15,870 bases of DNA from JBHHYR01 sp046757585 (GCA_046757585.1 JBHHYR010000079.1:1-15870); one strand, 5' to 3'. Positions 6,652 to 14,075 are shown, numbered from the stretch's first letter. Notes: a model not told the origin generated them from the letters alone. Numbers and translations: made by a program.

Positions 6652-6745
6652 AGCCCGAAAGCAGGGGGAGAAGACGGAAGGCGTGAGGCGGGAGGGGTGA
6701 GGCGGAAAGCCGGGGAGGGGAGACGGGAGACGGAGACCGGGGACG
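6652..6745 (+). repeat. Polypurine low-complexity tract
   Basis: About 94 bases of G/A-rich sequence built from drifting copies of GGGAGACGG-, GGCGGGAG- and GTGAGGCGG-like units. It fills most of the 137-base gap between the CobS-like and LeuD-like genes. It has no plausible coding content. It could form triplex- or quadruplex-type structures, or pause transcription between the two genes. Confidence 0.6.
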
Positions 6746-6751
6746 GGTTGA

Positions 6752-7450
6752 TTATGTGCCGAGCAGTGCGAAGAGGGCTAGGACACACGTCTCGATGCAC
6801 GCGCCACCGGCCAGGAGCATGTCCCATGAGACACCGCCAGCACGGTGGTGGAAAAGCAGGCGCAGCCCCAGGGTCATGGCGGCCGTGCAGACGACGACTA
6901 TGATTCCCAGCGCCTCGGCTGTGACGAAGACCACCGCAAAGCTGAACACGCTGGTCCAGGCGAACTGGTGAAAGGTGATTGCCCCGTTGAATTTGCGCCC
7001 TGGGTGCTGCGCCTCACGCGCCCCAACGGCGAGCACGACCATCGCCCATCGCGCCAGGGTCGGTGCGAACAGGAGTGCTGCCGGGCGGAGCCCGGTCGTT
7101 ACAGCCAGACAGGTTGCCTTGGTAAACACGATCCCCAGCATCAGCAACGGACCAGGCAGGTGCGCCGGACGGCTTGCTGCGCAGGCACGCAACGGTTCAC
7201 CACGACCGAGACCTTCCCAGACCGCGACAAGGAGGAGCGCCGCAAGCCACGGCGGCAGCCGGCCGGCAACGGCCCAGTTGGCGGCCGCCAGGACGGCGCC
7301 GATGAACAGACCAATCAGCGGGAAGAACAGCGTAGCACGGCCGGCCGCGGCACTCTGTGGGTGCAGCCGGCGCAGTGGGAGCAGCGCCAGCAGGCTGGCG
7401 GCCGCCACCAGGTCACCTGCGCGGGGCAGTGCCGAGTGCTCGCCGCCCAT
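6752..7450 (-). CDS. CobS-like membrane protein lacking the Asp-rich motif
   Basis: This 232-residue multi-pass protein resembles adenosylcobinamide-GDP ribazoletransferase (CobS, last step of cobalamin assembly). Shared blocks are ATLFFPLIGLFIGAVLA (39-55), ALLFAPTLARWAMVVL (125-140), and an ending AGGVSWDMLLAGG...E (204-220) that parallels the CobS GGxTGDxLGAxxE. The Mg-binding signature GGLHLDGLADTADG, expected after the third helix, is replaced by an unrelated GRGEPLRACAASRP stretch (82-95), so classical activity is unlikely. ATG 7450 was chosen for fit to CobS. ATG 7498 is an alternative with a better ribosome site (AGG) and would add 16 residues. The LeuD-like gene is next on the same strand. 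Confidence 0.65.
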   Translation of the reverse strand: MGGEHSALPRAGDLVAAASLLALLPLRRLHPQSAAAGRATLFFPLIGLFIGAVLAAANWAVAGRLPPWLAALLLVAVWEGLGRGEPLRACAASRPAHLPGPLLMLGIVFTKATCLAVTTGLRPAALLFAPTLARWAMVVLAVGAREAQHPGRKFNGAITFHQFAWTSVFSFAVVFVTAEALGIIVVVCTAAMTLGLRLLFHHRAGGVSWDMLLAGGACIETCVLALFALLGT

Positions 7451-7704
7451 CTCGACCCCGCTCTGCGTGCGCTCCGTGCCTCCCGGATCATCATGCATGG
7501 GCGCCTGCTCAGTAGCGTATTTTGCTGGAACCAGCCATCGGCTTCCTTTCGCGGCAAGAGCGAGGTGAATGGGTGCCGTTCCAACGCGCTTCGCCCCCTG
7601 GTTGCGCGTCGATTGCCAGTTTGCCACGATCACCACAGTGGCTCTCGGCAGTGTCCAGTGCGGATGCGCCACATCCGGTGCTCCGGCATGGTAGGGGCGG
7701 TGGC

Positions 7705-7974
7705 ATGACCCAGGCGCAGCCCTTTTCGCCTGACGATGTGTACTGCGTGTATTGCCACGCGCCGGCGGCCGGCGTGTGTGCGGCGTGCGCCGCCTCATGC
7801 TGCGGTGACTGCGTCGAGCTGGTGATGGGGCTCACGGTACGCCGCGCCGTCTGCCGCTCGTGCATGCTGCGGGGACACCGCCCCGCAGGTGCCGGAGCGT
7901 TGCGTTGGCTCATTGCCGGCGCCGGCGCCGTTCTTGCCGCAAGCCTGCTTCTCCTGGCGTATCTCTCGCGCTGA
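7705..7974 (+). CDS. Small cysteine-rich zinc-binding protein with one C-terminal TM helix
   Basis: The 89 residues divide into a Cys cluster and a membrane anchor. Cysteines at 14/17, 25/28, 32/33/36 and 50/53 plus His58 form CxxC pairs spaced like a B-box or zinc-ribbon domain, enough for two zinc ions. Residues 68-86 (LIAGAGAVLAASLLLLAYL) form a single helix near the C-terminus, so the zinc domain probably faces the cytoplasm. GGGGCGG lies 4 bases before ATG 7705. The frame is open upstream to 7522, but that part overlaps the 5' end of the CobS-like gene and looks non-coding. Such small B-box/TM proteins are common in environmental proteobacteria and have no defined role. Confidence 0.7.
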   Translation: MTQAQPFSPDDVYCVYCHAPAAGVCAACAASCCGDCVELVMGLTVRRAVCRSCMLRGHRPAGAGALRWLIAGAGAVLAASLLLLAYLSR

Positions 7975-7987
7975 GCTACGACTGCTT

Positions 7988-8160
7988 GATTTCTTGTCGC
8001 CGCGCGAAGATTTTGCTGGCCACTTTGGGCTTTCGACTCCATTCCGTCATGCCCGCAGTTTCCAAGCGGGCATCCAGGGGGGGGCGGAGTGGATTCCCGC
8101 TGGAAGATTGCGGGAATGACGGCGGGGGTTCCGACCGATTTCTTGTCGCCACGCATAGAT
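7988..8160. repeat. Direct repeats flanking an inverted-repeat element
   Basis: Two 24-base copies beginning GATTTCTTGTCGCC (7988-8011 and 8137-8160) match at 21 of 24 positions and bracket the palindromic element at 8045-8122. At 24 bases they are long for a target-site duplication and may themselves be a dispersed repeat. They sit in the 296-base gap between the zinc protein and helD. The rest of that gap (8161-8270) shows nothing recognisable. Confidence 0.6.
8045..8122. repeat. MITE/REP-like inverted repeat (GTCATGCCCGC type)
   Basis: The left arm (8045-8078) and right arm (8089-8122) are imperfect reverse complements of about 34 bases, ending in CGTCAT and ATGACGG. Each arm also forms its own hairpin (GCCCGC...GCGGGC and TTCCCGC...GCGGGAA). 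The sequence type, GTCATTCCCGC with GCGGGAATCCA, is a very common dispersed palindrome in proteobacterial genomes. There is no coding capacity. Confidence 0.8.
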
Positions 8161-8270
8161 GTCTCCCATCGACGTTGCACTTCGGCATTTCGAGTTTGGG
8201 TTGCGGACGGCTGCCCGCGCTGAGAGATTCCTGTTGGCCCCCGGAGCCACCGCGGCGGCCAAGCGCAGCG

Positions 8271-10370
8271 CTATCCGGGCACTGCTCCGGGGAGTTGGTT
8301 CCGAACCAGGACCGACGGCGTTCCTACGCTGGTCAGCCAGAGCTGGTGCACGGTGCGTGTGGCGCCGACATGCAGGAGACGGCGCGCGGCCGGCGTGTCC
8401 GGAAAATTGCTGGTGCTCACTTCGACCAGGACAACGTAGTCGAACTCCAGCCCCTTGACCTGTTCGATCTCGGTGACCTCGACGCCGGGCATGAAGGTGA
8501 AGTCCTGATGCTCCACGCGGCGCAACCGTGGCACCTCTCCCTGCAGCAAACCGTGATGGTACACGGCACTCAGCTCGCGCGAGGGGGTCAGGAGGGCGAC
8601 CGAGGCCAGCGGTTCCCGGCGCGCGAGCTCCTTGAGCGCGCTGGTGAGGAACGCCACGCAGGCGCCGTGATCGGTGAACCGGAACAATTCGACGGGCGGG
8701 CCCGACCGTGTGGTGCGTGGCGGTGCATCCCCCTCACGCAGGTCACCGAGGACCCCAACGGCAAACCCGGCGATCTGGCGCGAGCAGCGGTAGCTGATCT
8801 CCAGGGTATCGACCGCCGTCCCTTCCAGGCCCACAGCCTTGAAGAAGGTCGTCCAGGAGGTGAACCCCGCATCCTGCATGAGATGTTGCTGCGTATCGCC
8901 GGCCAGCGTGATGCTCCGGCGTTCGTCGAGACAGCCCAGCAGCACCTGGACCTCCACCGGCGAGAAGTCCTGCACCTCGTCAATGGCGATGTGCCGGTAG
9001 CGCAGTGGCCGGCTGCCACGCGCGGGCAACGGTCCCATGCGCAGTTGCCAGGCACGCAGCAGGAGCGCGTGGTCCTCGGCGTCGAGCTCGGCCTGCACGT
9101 CATGGTCTCCCCCCCGCCACGCGGTCAACTCGTCGTAGCGGTCGCGGTTCCAGGCGGCTGCCCGCACGAGCTCGTCGGTCGAGAAGGCGTCGGGTGCACA
9201 CTGTGCGAACACTTCTTCCAGGAGTGCGGCCTGGCTCAGCACACTGGCCCAATCATCGATGACCTGTTCCGGGGTGCGGAGGCCGGGCATCCGGGCGACC
9301 TGCCGCTGCAGAGCGACGAGCAGGGCCGGATGCAGCTTGAGGCGCTGCACCAGTGCTGGGGTATCCTCACGCACCTGGTGGGGCAGCTGCGGAAAGAGCC
9401 GCCGGGTTTGTTGCGCCGCCCATTCGTGGAAGGTGCGCACCTGCACCCGCCCGACACGTAGGGCGGGCAGCAACTGGCTGACGTAGTCACGCAGGGCGGG
9501 CGAGAACACCACGACCAGGGTGTGCGTCGAGTCGATTGACTGGTCTTCATAGGCGAGGAAGGCAATGCGGTGGAGCGCGACGGTCGTTTTCCCCGAACCT
9601 GCCGTACCGCGAATGACCACGAAGCCGGAGGAGGGGCGCGTGATGAGCGCGAACTGCTTCGGGTCGATGAGGCTGGCAATGTCCGGCAAGTGCTTGTCGG
9701 CCCGCTGCCGGATGCCGCGCGGATCGGTGCCCAAGCGCCTGTGTATGCCTTCCCCGGCCCAGTGGGCGCGCACGGCCGCTCCTTCGCCGCCTGCCAGCCG
9801 CGGTGGCTCGACCGGCGTGTGGCACCAGCCATCGGCGGCCGCCGGATCCGTACAGAAGATGCCCTCCGGCGCTTCGATGCGTTGGAGCACCTGATCGCGA
9901 ATCGCCACCGTGCGGCGCGCTGCCACCTCGCCGCTCATCACGCGTCCCGCGATTTCCTCCTCGTACTGCTCGCCCTGCTCGTAGCGGTAGAAGATGCGCG
10001 AGATGGGCGCATGGCGCCAATCGACGATACGCACGCCGTGCTCGATACACGTCGCCTTGCCCAGGAGAATGTCGCGGGTGCGCCCGTCCTCACGCAGCCG
10101 CAGGTGTGCGAAGTACGGGGAGCGGCGGTCCACCTGTGGCGCCCGGCGCGCCGCACGGAGCTGCTCCAGGAGAGCGGACTGCCGATTCCACTGCTCGAGC
10201 AGCGCGCCCTGATCCTCTGCCTTGACGCCGTCCCGCAGCAACTCACGCAACCGCCTGAGCTCCGATTCGAGCGGCGCTTCCCGCGGTGCCACCCCCGCAC
10301 GAGGCTCGTTGAGGAGGGTCGTGACCTGCTCGAGGAGCTTCAGCTCATCGGCGATGATCGGATGGGTCAC
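8271..10370 (-). CDS. HelD-like SF1 (UvrD-type) helicase / RNA polymerase recycling factor
   Basis: This 699-residue ATPase has the UvrD/HelD motifs in order: Walker A GTAGSGKTT (255-263), Walker B IDEVQD (463-468), motif III AGDTQQ (490-495), motif IV SYRCSR (526-531), motif V EIEQVKGLEFDYVVLVE (634-650) and motif VI HVGATR (667-672). The N-terminal 75 residues are Leu/Glu/Arg-rich and probably form the coiled coil that HelD proteins insert into the RNA polymerase secondary channel. The block YFAHLRLREDGRTRDILLG...DWRHAPISRIFYRYEQGE (86-134) is typical of HelD rather than of UvrD or Rep. HelD proteins release stalled RNA polymerase from DNA. The start is GTG 10370 with AGGA about 11 bases upstream. 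The gene stands alone, and no nuclease or other repair gene is adjacent. Confidence 0.88.
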   Translation of the reverse strand: MTHPIIADELKLLEQVTTLLNEPRAGVAPREAPLESELRRLRELLRDGVKAEDQGALLEQWNRQSALLEQLRAARRAPQVDRRSPYFAHLRLREDGRTRDILLGKATCIEHGVRIVDWRHAPISRIFYRYEQGEQYEEEIAGRVMSGEVAARRTVAIRDQVLQRIEAPEGIFCTDPAAADGWCHTPVEPPRLAGGEGAAVRAHWAGEGIHRRLGTDPRGIRQRADKHLPDIASLIDPKQFALITRPSSGFVVIRGTAGSGKTTVALHRIAFLAYEDQSIDSTHTLVVVFSPALRDYVSQLLPALRVGRVQVRTFHEWAAQQTRRLFPQLPHQVREDTPALVQRLKLHPALLVALQRQVARMPGLRTPEQVIDDWASVLSQAALLEEVFAQCAPDAFSTDELVRAAAWNRDRYDELTAWRGGDHDVQAELDAEDHALLLRAWQLRMGPLPARGSRPLRYRHIAIDEVQDFSPVEVQVLLGCLDERRSITLAGDTQQHLMQDAGFTSWTTFFKAVGLEGTAVDTLEISYRCSRQIAGFAVGVLGDLREGDAPPRTTRSGPPVELFRFTDHGACVAFLTSALKELARREPLASVALLTPSRELSAVYHHGLLQGEVPRLRRVEHQDFTFMPGVEVTEIEQVKGLEFDYVVLVEVSTSNFPDTPAARRLLHVGATRTVHQLWLTSVGTPSVLVRNQLPGAVPG

Positions 10371-10430
10371 AGTGTCGTAAATCCTACAAGGTTCGCGGCG
10401 AGCGGTACAGTGTCCAAGTGCTGCTGGATT

Positions 10431-10524
10431 CCCCCCTCCCTTGCCAAGGAAGGGGCAAAGGGAGAGGTCGTGGCCGGCGCACTTCTACCTCCCCCAACCC
10501 CCTCTTTCGAAAGGAGGGGGACCT
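10431..10524. repeat. Inverted pair of palindromes, related in design to 431-563
   Basis: This lies in the 235-base divergent gap between helD and the Nudix gene. The right hairpin (10498-10520) pairs CCCCCTCTTTC with GAAAGGAGGGGG, leaving one bulged base. The left arm (10431-10465) contains CCCTCCCTTGCCAAGGAAGGGG. The two arms are roughly reverse complements of each other. No promoter could be picked out with confidence in the remainder of the gap. Confidence 0.65.
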
Positions 10525-10605
10525 CGGGGAATACGTCAGCGCTCGCCTCCCGGCGGGAGAACTGAAGTTGCCGCCGCCGGCCTGTCGTTGTACTAGAACG
10601 CTAGG

Positions 10606-11352
10606 ATGTCCGAACATGTCCCGGCGGTAGCCCATCCGGCGGCCACAGTGGTCTTGCTGCGTGATGGCGCTGGCGGCTGCGAGGTGCTGCTGGTCCGCCG
10701 CAATGCGCGTCTGGCGTTCCACGGCGGCGCCTGGGTGTTTCCTGGTGGCCGCGTCGATCCCGAGGACTATACGGGTACGGCCGGCCCGACCGATATCGTG
10801 GCGGCGGCCCGCAACGCAGCGGTCCGCGAGGCGCGCGAAGAGGCTGGCGTGACGGTGCGCCGCGACGATCTGGTTCCGCTGAGCCGCTGGATCACACCCG
10901 CAGGGCTGCCGAAACGTTTCGATGCGTGGTTCTTCGCAGCCCGGGCTGCCAGCGACACGGTGCAGGTGGATGGCAGCGAGATTCACGCGCATCGGTGGAT
11001 CCGCCCGGCAGCCGCGCTGGCGGCGCATGGCGAAGGTCAGCTCGACCTCCCGCCGCCGACGTTTGTGACGTTGACAGGCCTGGCCGGTTATTGCACGGCG
11101 GCCGAGGCACTGGCCGCAGTCGCGTGCCGCCGGTTCGAGACGTTCGTGCCCCGATTGCACGCTGTCGCGGACGGTGCGTGCACGTTGTACGCTGAGGACG
11201 CCGGATACGAGACGGGGCGGATCGACGAGCCGGGCCCGCGGCACCGCCTGTGGATGCTCGAGTCCGGCTGGCGCTATGAACGGACCGGCGTGCCGCGCCC
11301 TGCGGCCAGCGCGGCCCATGGAGGCTCCAATGTCGTTTCGGGTGATCGATAG
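10606..11352 (+). CDS. Nudix hydrolase, NUDT19-like
   Basis: This 248-residue protein has an N-terminal Nudix fold. The Nudix box is split in the way seen in the NUDT19-like subgroup: GGRVDPED (47-54) is separated by about 19 residues from REAREEAG (74-81), which carries the catalytic, Mg-binding glutamates. Nearby features are FHGGAWVFPGG before the box, and WITPAGLPKRFDAWFF (95-110), a substrate-side segment shared by this subgroup. Relatives cleave acyl-CoA or CoA diphosphates, so that is a reasonable but unproven guess. The start ATG 10606 has only a weak AGG immediately before it. The 3' end overlaps the amidohydrolase start by 23 bases, so the two are probably co-translated. Confidence 0.88.
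   Translation: MSEHVPAVAHPAATVVLLRDGAGGCEVLLVRRNARLAFHGGAWVFPGGRVDPEDYTGTAGPTDIVAAARNAAVREAREEAGVTVRRDDLVPLSRWITPAGLPKRFDAWFFAARAASDTVQVDGSEIHAHRWIRPAAALAAHGEGQLDLPPPTFVTLTGLAGYCTAAEALAAVACRRFETFVPRLHAVADGACTLYAEDAGYETGRIDEPGPRHRLWMLESGWRYERTGVPRPAASAAHGGSNVVSGDR
11320..11324 (+). promoter_or_regulatory. Ribosome binding site fixing the amidohydrolase start
   Basis: GGAGG, 5 bases before ATG 11330 and inside the Nudix coding sequence. It selects this start over an open extension reaching back to 11174, which has no family similarity. Confidence 0.75.
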
Positions 11353-12409
11353 TGACGCGCACGTCGTCGAGGGACACACGTTCATGCAAGAGATGATGGA
11401 CCGCTTCCCGGACAAGGTGCAGTTCACCGTTGGCGAGAAGGGTCCGTCCCTCCTGATCGAAGGGCGCCGGTACCCGCAGGATTCCGGGCCTGGCGCCGGC
11501 TGCCCGCCAGCCGAAGGGCTGTGCCTGGACCGCGGCATCAACCCGTTTACGCCCGCAGGTGTCGTGGCTGACGCGGACCGCGAGGGGATCGACACGATGG
11601 TGTTCTTCCCCAGCGCGGCGCTGGGCCTTCCGGCGTACGACGATCAGGGGTTCGCGGCGGACATGGCACGCGCCTACAACCGTTGGCTGGCGCAGCTCTG
11701 TCGCTATGACACGCGGCGCCTGCGTGGGGTGGCGCTGGTGCCGATCGAAGACGTGCCCGCGTCGATCCGGATTCTCGGCGACGCGAAGAAGCTGGGCCTG
11801 GTGGGGGTCATGCTGCCGGCCTGCCTGCGGGCACGTAACCTCGACCACCCGGACCTGACCCCGTTCTTTGCGGCTGCCGCCGATCTCGATATGGCCGTAG
11901 GCATTCACGGCGCTCCCGGCGTGCACCTGCCGATGCTGGGCGCGCAACGCTTCGACAATTACCTACAGGTGCACTGCGTGAGCTTCCCGTTCGATATGAT
12001 GGTGGCGCTGACGTCCCTCGTCCTCGGCGGCGTGTTGGAGCGGCACCCGACGCTGCGTGTCGGCCTGCTCGAGTCCGGCGTGGGATGGGTGCCGTACTTC
12101 GTCGAACGCATGCACGAACACCTCGAAAAGCGCGGGCGTCTGACACCAGCATGCAAGCATACGCCGGAGGAATACATTGGGCGCGGCCAGGTGTTCGTGA
12201 GCTGCGAGCCGGACGAGGCCGGTGTCCGCTTTGCCACGGAGGTGCTTGGTGCCGACTTCATCATGTATGCCAGCGACTACCCGCACTGGGACAGCGAGTT
12301 CCCGAACAGCTCGAAGCCGCTGCGCGAGCGGACGGACATTCCCGACGAGGCGAAGGCGAAAATCCTCGGCGAGAGCGCAATGCGCTTCTACGGGTTGCAG
12401 ACGGATTGA
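11330..12409 (+). CDS. Amidohydrolase_2 family TIM-barrel metal hydrolase
   Basis: This 359-residue protein is of the amidohydrolase-related type (PF04909-like), which includes ACMSD-like decarboxylases and aromatic-acid hydrolases. Metal or active-site landmarks are VIDSDAH (5-11), GIHGAPG with His193, QVHCVSFPFDMM with His215, LLESGVGWVPYFVERM (246-261) and the catalytic Asp316 in ASDYPHWD. The first strand carries DAH rather than HxH, a variant common in this subfamily. The protein has no signal peptide and should be cytoplasmic. It overlaps the Nudix gene and lies 37 bases upstream of the plsC-like gene, suggesting a three-gene transcript. The substrate cannot be read from the sequence. 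Many such proteins are misnamed on weak similarity. Confidence 0.88.
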   Translation: MSFRVIDSDAHVVEGHTFMQEMMDRFPDKVQFTVGEKGPSLLIEGRRYPQDSGPGAGCPPAEGLCLDRGINPFTPAGVVADADREGIDTMVFFPSAALGLPAYDDQGFAADMARAYNRWLAQLCRYDTRRLRGVALVPIEDVPASIRILGDAKKLGLVGVMLPACLRARNLDHPDLTPFFAAAADLDMAVGIHGAPGVHLPMLGAQRFDNYLQVHCVSFPFDMMVALTSLVLGGVLERHPTLRVGLLESGVGWVPYFVERMHEHLEKRGRLTPACKHTPEEYIGRGQVFVSCEPDEAGVRFATEVLGADFIMYASDYPHWDSEFPNSSKPLRERTDIPDEAKAKILGESAMRFYGLQTD

Positions 12410-12446
12410 AACCCGTGCGGCCCGCCGCGGTTCGTGACGAACGCGT

Positions 12447-13247
12447 ATGACGACGCTGCTCAATGTGATCCGGGTGTTTCTGGCGGGAGTGTGGACGACC
12501 ATCGTCGGCACGCCGCTGGTGGTCGCGCTGTACTCCCGCTACTGGTACGGCCTGGCCTGGGCGAGGCTCGGGCGACACGACGTGCTGGACCGCGTTCTGG
12601 AAGCCAACACGCGCCTGGCTGGCTGGGTGACCCAGCGCTTGTGGAGCGCGGGCCTGCTTGCGCTTGCAGGCATCCGCCTGCGCGTGCGGGAGTTGGTGCC
12701 AGTGGACTGGAACGTCGCGCACGTCATCTGCGCCAACCACGCTAGCCTCTTCGATATCCTCGCCCTGGTACGTGTGGTTCCACCCCCGTTTCGCTTCGTG
12801 GCCAAGCGCGAGTTGCTGAAGTGGCCGATCATCGGGTGGGCGCTGCGGCCGGCGGGGCAGATCGTCGTGGATCGTGGCGACCGCGGGCGCGCACTGCGGA
12901 GCATGGCCGAAGCCGCGGCACGCAAGATCCGTGGCCAGGTGATCTTCTTCGTCGAAGGGACCCGGAGCCGTACGGGGCAACTGCTCCCGTTCAAGAAGGG
13001 TGCCTTCCACTTTGCCATTGACAACCGCCTACCGGTGCTGCCGAGCGCCGTCTCAGGCAGCCACGCGGTGCTGGCGAAACTGCCGTGGTGGCGCCTGCGC
13101 CCCGGGCGCGATATCGATATCTGCTTCTGCCGCCCGATTGCGCCGCCTGTGGTACCTGCGGGCGACGCAACCAGCGGCGCGGTCGGGGCCCTGCTCAATG
13201 CCACCCACGACGAAATTGCTACCGCTCTGGCAGCCGGTGGGGCGTAG
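12447..13247 (+). CDS. 1-acyl-sn-glycerol-3-phosphate acyltransferase (PlsC family)
   Basis: PlsC-type enzymes acylate lysophosphatidic acid on the inner face of the cytoplasmic membrane. The 266 residues carry the four family motifs: NHASLFD (97-103, the catalytic HX4D), the segment VAKRELLKWPIIGWAL (118-133), FVEGTRSRTG (168-177) and PVLPSAVSG (196-204). An N-terminal hydrophobic helix (5-30) anchors it. ATG 12447 lacks a clear ribosome binding site. It follows the amidohydrolase by 37 bases and is likely co-transcribed. Because genomes often hold several paralogues, the exact acceptor (lysophosphatidate or another lysolipid) is uncertain. Confidence 0.92.
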   Translation: MTTLLNVIRVFLAGVWTTIVGTPLVVALYSRYWYGLAWARLGRHDVLDRVLEANTRLAGWVTQRLWSAGLLALAGIRLRVRELVPVDWNVAHVICANHASLFDILALVRVVPPPFRFVAKRELLKWPIIGWALRPAGQIVVDRGDRGRALRSMAEAAARKIRGQVIFFVEGTRSRTGQLLPFKKGAFHFAIDNRLPVLPSAVSGSHAVLAKLPWWRLRPGRDIDICFCRPIAPPVVPAGDATSGAVGALLNATHDEIATALAAGGA

Positions 13248-13282
13248 GTTGCCGGCTGCGGGTGCTCGACAGATGGCGCGCC

Positions 13283-13311
13283 TTGTTCGCCGCCGCACTT
13301 CCTTTTATAGT
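13283..13311 (+). promoter_or_regulatory. Sigma70-type promoter very close to a start codon
   Basis: TTGTTC (13283-13288) and TATAGT (13306-13311) are separated by 17 bases. The -10 matches 5 of 6 consensus positions. It ends only 8 bases before ATG 13320, so the transcript would have a leader of at most about two bases or none. Confidence 0.55.
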
Positions 13312-13319
13312 TTGGGCCG

Positions 13320-14075
13320 ATGCTTGACCCGAAGACGGAGAAGGCGGTGGCGCAGGTCGCCGAGGAGGCCAAGGCGGCGTTCGGCCAGGACCTGGTCAGC
13401 GTCGTGCTGTACGGCAGCGCGGCAGGTGACGACTTCGTTGCCGGACGCTCGGATCTGAACGTCGCGATTGTCCTCGAACAGCTCGGCGTCGCCCATTTGC
13501 AGGCGCTGCGCCCGTGTCTGCCGAAGTGGCACAAGTTGGGGGTGGCGGCCCCGCTCATGCTCGACCGCCGCTTTCTCGACCGCGGTCGCGACGTCTTTCC
13601 AATGGAGTTCCTCGACATCAAGGCGCAGCACCGGCTGCTCCACGGCGAAGACGTGTTTGGCGGCCTGCCGATCGATAGCCGCCACCTGCGCTATCAGTCG
13701 GAGCACGAAGCGCGCGGCAAGCTGCTGCGGCTACGACTTCTGTACGCGGAGACGGGTGGCAGCCGCAAACGGCTGGAAGCCATGCTGCTCGAGTCGACGG
13801 CCACGTTTCTCGTCATCATGCGCAACCTCATCCGGCTGCGCACGGCGCAGGCGCATACACGCTCACTCGCCGTGCTCGACCAGTTCGAAGAACACTTTGG
13901 CGTCTCGTTCCCGACCATGCGCCAGTTGGTCCGCATCAAGCAAGGAACTGCACAGTGGACTACCGGCGCCGACGAAACGTTCAGCGCATACCACGGCGAA
14001 GTCGAGCGCCTGGTGGATCTGATTGACCGCATGCTGCCGGAAGGAGCGCCGGCGCAGGCAGGCACCGGCAGTTGA
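13320..14075 (+). CDS. Nucleotidyltransferase-fold protein with altered metal triad
   Basis: This 251-residue protein has a minimal nucleotidyltransferase domain at the N-terminus: VVLYGSAAGDDF (28-39) contains the GS signature, and SDLNVAIVL (44-52) occupies the DxD position. The second acidic residue is Asn47 instead of Asp, so the metal site is incomplete, and a third acid (Glu96 or Asp99) is only a guess. The C-terminal half is helical, Arg-rich and HEPN-like in feel, without the Rx4-6H motif being clear. The fused layout recalls KNTase/MNT-type two-domain proteins. ATG 13320 has no ribosome binding site, and the promoter ends 8 bases away, so translation may be leaderless. It is followed 43 bases later by the TPM gene. 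Confidence 0.75.
   Translation: MLDPKTEKAVAQVAEEAKAAFGQDLVSVVLYGSAAGDDFVAGRSDLNVAIVLEQLGVAHLQALRPCLPKWHKLGVAAPLMLDRRFLDRGRDVFPMEFLDIKAQHRLLHGEDVFGGLPIDSRHLRYQSEHEARGKLLRLRLLYAETGGSRKRLEAMLLESTATFLVIMRNLIRLRTAQAHTRSLAVLDQFEEHFGVSFPTMRQLVRIKQGTAQWTTGADETFSAYHGEVERLVDLIDRMLPEGAPAQAGTGS

Noticed and set aside
6615..6827. N-terminal extension of the LeuD-like protein by 71 residues
   Set aside because: It is translated from the polypurine tract into a Ser/Pro/Arg low-complexity string. The GTG start at 6614 gives the family length.
7451..7798. N-terminal extension of the CobS-like protein
   Set aside because: It overlaps the opposite-strand zinc-protein gene at its far end and has no membrane or CobS-like sequence. 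Only the 16-residue extension from 7498 remains possible.
7860..9461. 533-codon open frame on the plus strand opposite the helicase gene
   Set aside because: It is antisense to a full set of SF1 helicase motifs, its product has no domain-like pattern, and it runs through a palindromic repeat. Long antisense frames are expected at this GC content.
9570..10565. 331-codon plus-strand frame antisense to the N-terminal half of the helicase
   Set aside because: No motif, no ribosome binding site, and it reads through the intergenic palindromes.
10384..11595. 403-codon minus-strand frame across the Nudix and amidohydrolase genes
   Set aside because: It overlaps two genes with clear catalytic motifs on the other strand, and its composition is that of a GC-rich shadow.
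12539..13621. 360-codon minus-strand frame opposite the PlsC and nucleotidyltransferase genes
   Set aside because: Arg/Ser/Pro-rich shadow of genes with recognisable motifs.
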